A stretch of DNA of 38,190 nucleotides from an uncultured Clostridia bacterium. Its GTDB lineage: Bacteria > Bacillota > Clostridia > Christensenellales > UBA1242. This document shows positions 33,221-38,190 of the stretch, piece by piece (the first letter of the stretch is position 1; each line of letters opens with the position of its first letter). The translations under genes were made by a program, and so were the position numbers. The notes beneath the pieces were generated by a model. That model was not told the DNA's origin. It worked only from the letters and a program-made list of their open reading frames with translations, and did not search any database. The stretch spans positions 1 to 38,190 of the forward strand of contig CANRDW010000008.1 of the NCBI GenBank assembly GCA_947629505.1, read 5' to 3'.

Positions 33221-33988
33221 CTATAATTTGCCTTTTAAGCGTGCTGTCAGCGTGTTGATGTCGTCTATGATGCCATAAATGTTGAATTTGGCACTTAAAA
33301 TATAGTTTGACCGCAAATTTGCAAATTTTTTAAAGCCAAAAAAATATTTGTTTTCAAATTTGTTCTCTTCAAACATACGTTCATCTTGGACACTGTCTCC
33401 ACCAAATATAAGAAGGTCAAATTTTTTGTTTTTCAGAAATTTTTTCACAAATTCATGCTTGTTTAAATCTTTGTTTTTTATATCAAGCCCTTTGCCATAT
33501 TTGTCGTTGAAAAATTCAAAATCTTTGTTTGTAAATGTGTTTTTGCATTCATCGACAAAGTTTAATGTCCGCTGATTTACTCGCGAAAATTTGAAATTGT
33601 AATACAACTGATAGTCTTGATTTTTGGACATTTTATACTTCTTGCAAAGTTCGTCTATTTTGTTACCAAGTGTTGTTGTTTTGTTGTAATATCTTTCAAC
33701 TTTTTCATCTTCATTTATTAAAAATCCGCCATATTCATAGGCAAAACCACTCAGCATTGTGTTTTTCTGTTTTTTAAAGGCGTCTTTCAAAATCGAAAAA
33801 GTTTTTTGCGCAGATTTTTGTGAAGTTCCAGATAAAACAACCAGTTTGATGTCAAAGCCAAGTTCTGTTTTGAAGGCGTTTAAGGCATCAACAAAAAAAA
33901 GAAATGCCTTTGTGTTTATTTCTTCGCCAACGATAAGTTCATTTGTTGTCATAAACCAATCAAGGAATATGTAAGCAGTCTTTTTCAT
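33221..33988 (-). CDS. Degenerate HAD-superfamily protein, 255 aa
   Basis: The plan matches Cof-type HAD phosphatases: an N-terminal strand with YIFLDWF (motif I), VVLSGTSQK (motif II, Ser), a large cap region (residues about 85-175), a Lys-containing helix NKHEFVKKFL (motif III), and FGGDSVQDERMFE (motif IV, usually GDSxND). Motif I normally reads DxDGT; here the general acid Asp is replaced by Phe (DWF), so phosphatase chemistry is probably impaired while the fold and Mg site may remain. Substrate unknown. The mRNA appears nearly leaderless and lacks a clear Shine-Dalgarno sequence. Confidence 0.6.
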   Translation of the reverse strand: MKKTAYIFLDWFMTTNELIVGEEINTKAFLFFVDALNAFKTELGFDIKLVVLSGTSQKSAQKTFSILKDAFKKQKNTMLSGFAYEYGGFLINEDEKVERYYNKTTTLGNKIDELCKKYKMSKNQDYQLYYNFKFSRVNQRTLNFVDECKNTFTNKDFEFFNDKYGKGLDIKNKDLNKHEFVKKFLKNKKFDLLIFGGDSVQDERMFEENKFENKYFFGFKKFANLRSNYILSAKFNIYGIIDDINTLTARLKGKL

Positions 33989-33997
33989 CCTATAAGT

Positions 33998-34026
33998 ATA
34001 TTACAAAATTTGATTTTTAAAGTCAA
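33998..34026 (-). promoter_or_regulatory. Promoter of the HAD-like gene
   Basis: TTGACT (34026-34021), 17-nt spacer, TAATAT (34003-33998) on the minus strand; only 9 nt remain between the -10 and the ATG. An alternative -10, TATACT, lies 3 nt further down. Confidence 0.5.
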
Positions 34027-34066
34027 ACAATTTCATTTTATCAAACGGAATTTGTTTTGTTTTTGC

Positions 34067-34096
34067 TTGACATTTGTCCAAAAACACAACTATACT
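34067..34096 (+). promoter_or_regulatory. Promoter of the paired membrane-protein operon
   Basis: TTGACA (34067-34072), 18-nt spacer, TATACT (34091-34096). Transcription would begin after the TTG start in the ORF track, so translation must start at GTG 34116, which has AGAGGT upstream. Confidence 0.75.
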
Positions 34097-34115
34097 TTAT
34101 TTAGAGGTAAATGAA

Positions 34116-34748
34116 GTGAAAAAAAATAATATAATAATTTACATTTCATGTGTGGTTGTGGTTGTTTCGCTTGTCTTTGCCATGTTGATTGACAAGGTTG
34201 GCGCGATTATTTCTTCACTCATCACCACAATCATAACCACTTTTGGCGCGGTGGTAATTTGGATTCAACTTAGGCGAACAAGAATAAAGGTTTCAAGCGA
34301 ATTGATTGTAAACATGAACACAATTCTTTTAAAATCCCCAGGGCTTGTGTATTTGCGCGACAAACTTTTCAGAACAAATGACCCAAAGGATTTTTCTGTG
34401 GATGGAAAAATTGGAAAGAAGGATACAACCAAAGATTTAGACAATTTCATCTATGACGACTCTGTAAACATTATTGAATACCTGGAATTTTTTGAAAACA
34501 TAGGAGAGATGTATTTTGAAAATTCCGTTACACTGAGAGATATGGATAGAAGTTTTGGAGAAATGTTTTTTGTGGCAATGAACAACACTTACATTCAAAA
34601 CAGAGAAATAATTCCATACAAAGAACATTATCAGACATCAATAAAACTTTATGGCGTGTGGAGTAAATACAGAAAAAAGCACAACATAAAATCGCCTTAT
34701 GAAGACACTCCACTGGCATGGGAAAGTCTTTTGGAGAAGAAGAGATGA
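34116..34748 (+). CDS. Two-TM membrane protein with cytoplasmic helical domain (paralog A), 210 aa
   Basis: Starts at GTG 34116 (see promoter entry). Two adjacent N-terminal TM segments (IIIYISCVVVVVSLVFAML and IISSLITTIITTFGAVVIW) are followed by a soluble, mainly helical domain of about 145 residues with YLEFFENIGEMYFENSVTLRDMDRSFGEMFF and a conserved NREIIPYKEHYQTSIKLYGVW. The layout recalls DUF4760-type small membrane proteins found in phages and accessory loci, but I cannot confirm the family. Paralog B follows with an ATGA overlap. Function unknown; the tandem pair suggests a heteromeric membrane complex. Confidence 0.8.
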   Translation: MKKNNIIIYISCVVVVVSLVFAMLIDKVGAIISSLITTIITTFGAVVIWIQLRRTRIKVSSELIVNMNTILLKSPGLVYLRDKLFRTNDPKDFSVDGKIGKKDTTKDLDNFIYDDSVNIIEYLEFFENIGEMYFENSVTLRDMDRSFGEMFFVAMNNTYIQNREIIPYKEHYQTSIKLYGVWSKYRKKHNIKSPYEDTPLAWESLLEKKR

Positions 34749-35362
34749 AGCATCATATCAACATAAACCTTTTAATATACATCACACTTATTGTCCTTTG
34801 TGCGGGGCTTATAATAAGCATGTTTTTTGTGTATTTATTTACGGATGTTTCCGAGATTTTGGCAAGTATAGTGGCGCTGCTTTCAACAGTGATTGGGGCA
34901 TTTGCTTCCGTAGTTGAATATGTGCATAACAATGCAATAGATTTAAGCAATGACATCATTACAATCTATCAAACATTTATTGACGTTCCTGACAACAAGT
35001 TGATTCAATATAAATTGGAAGTGATAAAAAGAAGAAACGTCAATTTGTTTACAGAAGACGACCAATCAAAAATAAGAAATTATTTATTGTATTTTAATGG
35101 GGTTGCCGAGAAAATTCTTACAAACAACATAAATATCAAAAAAATCAACACAATTTTAGGTTATAGATTTTTCCTTATTATGAATTGCCCATATATTCAA
35201 GACGCAGAGATTATTCCAAACGCACAAATGTATATCCCAGCCATTCAACTGCACAACAAATGGCGCATCTGGGCTGACAAACATCACTTCAAAAGAAGCG
35301 GCGATCCAACATCTCTTGACAAGAGATTTAAAGATTATTACAAATTTGCAGAAGAAAACTAA
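34745..35362 (+). CDS. Two-TM membrane protein (paralog B), 205 aa
   Basis: I start at ATG 34745 (MKHHININ), which overlaps the previous stop and has GGAGAAG upstream; the track's ATG 34718 lies inside paralog A. It has the same architecture as paralog A: two N-terminal TM helices (LLIYITLIVLCAGLIISMFF and ILASIVALLSTVIGAFASVV), then a helical cytoplasmic domain. Equivalent blocks are YLLYFNGVAEKILTNNINIKK and DAEIIPNAQMYIPAIQLHNKW (paralog A: NREIIPYKEHYQTSIKLYGVW). The EIIP turn and the final Trp are the clearest shared residues. Function unknown. Confidence 0.8.
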   Translation: MKHHININLLIYITLIVLCAGLIISMFFVYLFTDVSEILASIVALLSTVIGAFASVVEYVHNNAIDLSNDIITIYQTFIDVPDNKLIQYKLEVIKRRNVNLFTEDDQSKIRNYLLYFNGVAEKILTNNINIKKINTILGYRFFLIMNCPYIQDAEIIPNAQMYIPAIQLHNKWRIWADKHHFKRSGDPTSLDKRFKDYYKFAEEN

Positions 35363-35380
35363 AACACATAGTTTTCTTTT
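35354..35380 (+). terminator. Terminator overlapping the stop of paralog B
   Basis: GAAAACTA pairs with TAGTTTTC around a 7-nt loop and is followed by TTTT. The 5' arm includes the TAA stop codon. Confidence 0.6.
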
Positions 35381-35383
35381 GTG

Positions 35384-35427
35384 TTTGTAAAAATTGACGG
35401 AGTTTTTTCTGTCAAAAAATTTACAAA
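35384..35427. repeat. Imperfect dyad upstream of tRNA-Arg
   Basis: TTTGTAAA...TTGAC on one side and GTCAA...TTTACAAA on the other form a long interrupted inverted repeat ending one base before the tRNA. TTGACG inside it may serve as the tRNA promoter -35, but no convincing -10 follows. It could be an operator or a relic attachment or recombination site; not resolved. Confidence 0.4.
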
Positions 35428-35428
35428 T

Positions 35429-35503
35429 GCTCCCATAGTGTAATGGATAGCACAATGATCTTCGGAATCATTAGTTCGAGTTCGAATCTTGATGGGAGCA
35501 CCA
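35429..35503 (+). tRNA. tRNA-Arg (anticodon TCG)
   Basis: A 75-nt cloverleaf with genomically encoded CCA. Acceptor GCTCCCA pairs with TGGGAGC, the anticodon arm is ATGAT-CTTCGGA-ATCAT giving anticodon TCG, and the T-loop is TTCGAAT in a TCGAG/CTTGA stem. It reads CGA/CGN arginine codons. A strong terminator follows. Confidence 0.92.
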
Positions 35504-35514
35504 AATCTATTGTT

Positions 35515-35546
35515 AAAAAAAATCTTACATCATGTAAGATTTTTAT
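35515..35546. terminator. Terminator after tRNA-Arg
   Basis: AAAATCTTAC pairs with GTAAGATTTT around ATCAT; A-rich on the left and T-rich on the right, so it can act on both strands and also end the minus-strand 35-aa gene region. Confidence 0.8.
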
Positions 35547-35582
35547 TTTAAGAACAGTAAGCAAAGTTGCTTTTTTCTAAGT

Positions 35583-35690
35583 TTATTTTTTTGATTTACT
35601 TTGTGTCCCCTTTTGAGAAAGAAATTCAGCAAATTTTTTATTTTGCTTGTAATCTTCCTCCAAAATATTCATAAGTTCCGTTTGCTCCAT
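35583..35690 (-). CDS. Small ORF, 35-aa charged peptide
   Basis: Not in the ORF track. It reads MEQTELMNILEEDYKQNK, then KFAEFLSQKG and a Ser/Lys tail. AAAGGAG is positioned before the ATG, and the gene begins 13 nt after the stop of the 187-aa gene, so the two are probably one operon under the C9 promoter. It is predicted as one amphipathic helix with a basic tail; no signal sequence and no family recognised. Confidence 0.55.
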   Translation of the reverse strand: MEQTELMNILEEDYKQNKKFAEFLSQKGTQSKSKK

Positions 35691-35703
35691 GTTTTTCTCC
35701 TTT

Positions 35704-36267
35704 TTATAAATTTTTCAATTTTTCGTCGGCCTTGTCCACAATTTCGCCTTTTGAAGTCTTCATAATATCCTTTGAGATTTCCTTATTTATTTGCGAATTT
35801 AGTTTTTTCATTGTTGCGTCCGAAAATTGACTTTTTTCATTGCGGTAGTCCAACTGCACAAAAGCCTTTGTAAGTTTTAAGAATTCTTGGACTTCTTCTT
35901 TTGTTTCTACTTTCATTTTGCCAAGAACTTTTGCAAATTCTCCAACGCGTTTAGCATAAGAAGAAATGTTTCTGCAAGAAATATCCACTTTATCCCTATC
36001 CCTAGGAGCAAACAAGCCGTAAACCATTTTGTGAACTATTGTTGTTGTATTTTGGTCGAAATTATGATTAAATAATATAATTTCCACATAAAGTTTTGCT
36101 GCGCGTTTAAAGTCTGGATTATCCTTAAGTAAATACAATTGCCCTAATTGTGCTACACTTATATTCGCATCTGTTTGAAGCTCTTCGACCATTGTTAAAC
36201 CAGCAAGCCAATCCAATACTTCTTTTCGGCTTTTCTCATCTTCCCACCATTTTATTGATTCACTCAT
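35704..36267 (-). CDS. Hypothetical protein under C9 promoter, 187 aa
   Basis: Not recognised. Soluble and almost fully helical, beginning MSESIKWWEDEKSRKEVLDWLAGL. The middle part (GQLYLLKDNPDFKRAAKLYVEIILFNH) looks TPR-like, and the C-terminal third is rich in Lys and Glu (LNSQINKEISKDIMKTSK). There is no TM segment or signal peptide, so it is presumably cytoplasmic. GGGAG precedes the ATG. It is controlled by the second C9-spacer promoter, and a 35-aa gene follows. That a small cytoplasmic protein sits behind a possibly phase-variable promoter hints at a regulatory or defence function, without direct evidence. Confidence 0.75.
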   Translation of the reverse strand: MSESIKWWEDEKSRKEVLDWLAGLTMVEELQTDANISVAQLGQLYLLKDNPDFKRAAKLYVEIILFNHNFDQNTTTIVHKMVYGLFAPRDRDKVDISCRNISSYAKRVGEFAKVLGKMKVETKEEVQEFLKLTKAFVQLDYRNEKSQFSDATMKKLNSQINKEISKDIMKTSKGEIVDKADEKLKNL

Positions 36268-36303
36268 TTTTTTATCTCCCTATCATATCTTGTTTTCATT
36301 CTC

Positions 36304-36331
36304 ATTATACTGCGGGGGGGGGACTTGTCAA
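36304..36331 (-). promoter_or_regulatory. Second promoter with C9 tract in the -35/-10 spacer
   Basis: On the minus strand: TTGACA (36331-36326), a 16-nt spacer AGTC9GCAG, then TATAAT (36309-36304). It matches the 7513-7542 promoter in both hexamers, in the nine C residues and in the flanks TTGACAA-R-T before and GCA after, but the spacer is 2 nt shorter. One extra C would give the optimal 17 nt. It drives the 187-aa/35-aa gene pair. Confidence 0.85.
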
Positions 36332-36403
36332 GTATTTTTTAAAATAAATAATTTTCCAAATTTTTAAATTGAAATTTAAAACACAAAACCCCCTTAATTT
36401 ATT

Positions 36404-36431
36404 TTGAATATCAAAATGTTTGTGATATAAT
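36404..36431 (+). promoter_or_regulatory. Promoter of the SDR-SPT operon
   Basis: TTGAAT (36404-36409), 16-nt spacer, TATAAT (36426-36431), 19 nt before the ATG with GAGGGAAAT as RBS. Confidence 0.7.
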
Positions 36432-36450
36432 AACACTATTCGAGGGAAAT

Positions 36451-37221
36451 ATGAAACAAGTTGTTGTCATAACAGGGGCAAGCAGTGGCATTGGGCTTGC
36501 AAGTGCAAAGTTGTTTCTTGAAAAGGGCTGGACTGTCTATGGAATAGCCCGAAACGAGTTTAAGGGCGACTTTGAGTGCTTTCAAGCGGATGTGAATGAC
36601 CATCAAAAAATTAAAGAGATTTTGGAAAGTGTAGTCAAAAAAGAAGGGCAAATAAACGCCTTTGTCAACAATGCAGGATTTGGGATTGGCGGCGAACTTT
36701 TGGACAGTGATATTCAAACAGTTAAACAGTTGTTTTCAACCGACCTTACATCATATGCGACAAACATGACAATTGTGGGCAACATTATGAAAAAACAAGG
36801 CTTTGGCAAAATAATAAATGTTTGTTCGTTGTCAGCGTTGTTTCCGCTGCCTTATCAAAGTTGTTATTCGGCGGCAAAGGCGGGCATAGATGTTTTGACA
36901 AGGACTGCCAGAACGGAATTTAAGCCTTACAAAATTTTTGTCAGTGAAGTTTTGCCCGGCGATGTAAAAACGGGCTTTACGGACGCGCGAATAAAAAACA
37001 AAAGTGCAAGCGACAAAGTCAACAAATCGGTTGAAAAGATGGAAGGCTATGAGCGTGGCGGCATGAGTGCAAATGTTGTGGCAAAAAAGATTGTTAAACT
37101 TGCATCCAGCAAAAAACCGCGTGCAAGAGTTTGCGTTGGAGCATTAAAATTGTTAGTGCCACTTCAAAAAATATTGCCAACCAGATTTTTGGATTGGCTT
37201 ATTGCAAAAATATATTGTTAA
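36451..37221 (+). CDS. Short-chain dehydrogenase/reductase, 256 aa (candidate 3-ketosphinganine reductase)
   Basis: Classical SDR: nucleotide-binding TGASSGIG (residues 8-15), NNAGFGIGG near 74, catalytic Ser in NVCSLSALFP and the Y-x-x-x-K pair in CYSAAKAGID near 150; length is standard. The C-terminal tail after residue 220 (RVCVGALKLLVPLQKILPTRFLDWLI) is hydrophobic and could associate with membranes, as in SDRs acting on lipids. Only 11 nt separate it from the serine palmitoyltransferase-like gene, which makes reduction of 3-ketosphinganine the best context-based guess. General SDR membership is certain; the substrate is inferred. Confidence 0.9.
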   Translation: MKQVVVITGASSGIGLASAKLFLEKGWTVYGIARNEFKGDFECFQADVNDHQKIKEILESVVKKEGQINAFVNNAGFGIGGELLDSDIQTVKQLFSTDLTSYATNMTIVGNIMKKQGFGKIINVCSLSALFPLPYQSCYSAAKAGIDVLTRTARTEFKPYKIFVSEVLPGDVKTGFTDARIKNKSASDKVNKSVEKMEGYERGGMSANVVAKKIVKLASSKKPRARVCVGALKLLVPLQKILPTRFLDWLIAKIYC

Positions 37222-37232
37222 AGGGGTTTAAA

Positions 37233-38190
37233 ATGGATATATTTCAAAAGACAAAAGGTGTTCATAATTATGATCAGGCAAGGGAAGCAGGCATTTATCC
37301 TTATTTCCACGCATTGACTTCCGGACAAGATACGATTGTGCAAATGGAAGGGCACGAAACTATCATGATAGGCTCAAACAACTATCTCGGCTTGACTTCA
37401 CATCCAGAAGTAATTCAGGCGGGCGTTGAAGCAATCAAAAAATATGGCTCGGGTAATTCCGGTTCAAGATTTTTGAACGGAACACTTGATTTGCATCTTG
37501 AACTTGAAAAGGAACTTGCAAAATTTTTAAATAAAGAAGCGGTTATGACCTTTTCAACCGGCTTTCAAACAAATCTTGGCATAATCAGTGCAATTGTTGG
37601 AAGAAACGACTATGTTCTTTGCGACAAAGAGAATCACGCATCAATCTATGACGGCTGCAAACTTTCATATGGCAAAATGCTTCGTTACAATCACAGCGAT
37701 ATGCAAGATTTGGAAGAGAAACTTAAAATTGTTCCAAAGGAAAGCGGCATATTGATTGTCACAGATGGCGTGTTTTCAATGAGCGGTGAAATTTGCAAGT
37801 TGCCGGAGATTGTTAAACTTGCAAAGAAATATGGCGCACGCGTTATGGTGGACGATGCACATGGCTTGGGCGTTTTAGGCGAGGGCGGTCGCGGAACAGC
37901 AAATTACTTTGGACTTGAAAAAGATGTTGATATTATCATGGGCACGTTTTCAAAATCTTTGGCGTCACTCGGCGGATATATGGCGGCAAGCGAACGCGTT
38001 GTAGATTTTGTAAAACACACTTCGCGCCCTTACATATTTGCAGCAAGCATAACTCCAGCATCAGTTGCGACAGCACTTGCAGCACTTAAAATTTTGGAAA
38101 GAGAGCCACAGCGTGTTCAAAACCTTTTGGACATAAGCGACTATATGCGCAAAGGTCTTAAAAAACTTGGCGTAAGCATAATTGACAGCA
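37233..38190 (+). CDS. Serine palmitoyltransferase-like alpha-oxoamine synthase, truncated by window end
   Basis: PLP enzyme of the alpha-oxoamine synthase family; 319 codons are visible and it runs off the window. Features: NNYLGLTSHPEV, GSGNSGSRFLNGTLDLHLELE, ENHASIYDGC, VDDAHGLGVLGEGGRGT and the PLP-lysine motif GTFSKSLASLGG (Lys241). The GTFSKSLAS and RFLNGTLDLHLELE phrases are those of bacterial serine palmitoyltransferase rather than of KBL, BioF or ALA synthase. SPT condenses serine with an acyl-CoA (or acyl-ACP) to 3-ketosphinganine, the first step of sphingolipid synthesis. The upstream SDR could do the next step. AAGGGG lies before the ATG. Confidence 0.85.
   Translation, partial: MDIFQKTKGVHNYDQAREAGIYPYFHALTSGQDTIVQMEGHETIMIGSNNYLGLTSHPEVIQAGVEAIKKYGSGNSGSRFLNGTLDLHLELEKELAKFLNKEAVMTFSTGFQTNLGIISAIVGRNDYVLCDKENHASIYDGCKLSYGKMLRYNHSDMQDLEEKLKIVPKESGILIVTDGVFSMSGEICKLPEIVKLAKKYGARVMVDDAHGLGVLGEGGRGTANYFGLEKDVDIIMGTFSKSLASLGGYMAASERVVDFVKHTSRPYIFAASITPASVATALAALKILEREPQRVQNLLDISDYMRKGLKKLGVSIIDS

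Noticed and set aside
33221-36267. Integrative element delimited by tRNA-Arg
   Set aside because: The tRNA 3' end is not repeated nearby and no integrase or excisionase is present, so an element cannot be supported.
1-38190. CRISPR arrays, insertion sequences, rRNA genes
   Set aside because: No regular spacer-repeat pattern, no transposase ORF with flanking inverted repeats, and no rRNA-like stretch seen on reading.

Overview
The window looks like chromosomal DNA from a low-GC, Gram-positive-type bacterium (Bacillota, probably an uncultured clostridial gut lineage). The evidence is: strong AT bias; GGAG-type ribosome binding sites; TTGACA/TATAAT promoters; a T-box leader on glycyl-tRNA synthetase; Spo0A-type DNA-binding domains with Spo0A-box sequences; UGA read as stop and UGG as Trp. 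The genus cannot be named from sequence alone.

Layout. 0-7.5 kb: the tail of an SGNH hydrolase converges on a minus-strand operon (ABC ATPase, ABC permease, 1667-aa membrane-anchored Ig-like/beta-helix surface protein). Its promoter has a C9 homopolymer between -35 and -10. 7.6-9.9 kb: a YwaF/TMEM164-like membrane protein is translationally coupled to a membrane-anchored DUF4832-type glycosidase-like protein. 10-11.4 kb: three tandem small proteins, each consisting almost only of a Spo0A C-terminal DNA-binding domain, with perfect Spo0A boxes in front of the first and third. 11.4-15.3 kb: glyQS with a compact T-box leader, and an asymmetric ABC-F protein coupled to a Lys-rich hypothetical. 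15.5-29.3 kb: a 4109-aa membrane-anchored giant protein coupled to a cardiolipin synthase. 29.4-34 kb: two hypotheticals, an orphan VirD4/TraG-type coupling ATPase, a NUDIX hydrolase and a degenerate HAD protein. 34-36.3 kb: two paralogous two-TM proteins, tRNA-Arg(TCG), and a 187-aa plus 35-aa gene pair behind a second C9 promoter. 36.4 kb to the end: an SDR reductase followed by a serine palmitoyltransferase-like enzyme, cut by the window edge.

Two giant envelope proteins fill about 45% of the window. Other envelope functions cluster around them: an ABC exporter, cardiolipin synthase, a probable sphingoid-base pathway and membrane hydrolases.

The most unusual signals are: (1) two distant promoters sharing TTGACAARTC9GCA with the C tract inside the -35/-10 spacer (18 and 16 nt), which looks like slipped-strand, phase-variable transcription of a surface-protein operon and of a second locus; (2) a triplet of receiverless Spo0A-like regulators with Spo0A boxes; (3) a probable SPT plus ketoreductase pair in a Gram-positive setting.
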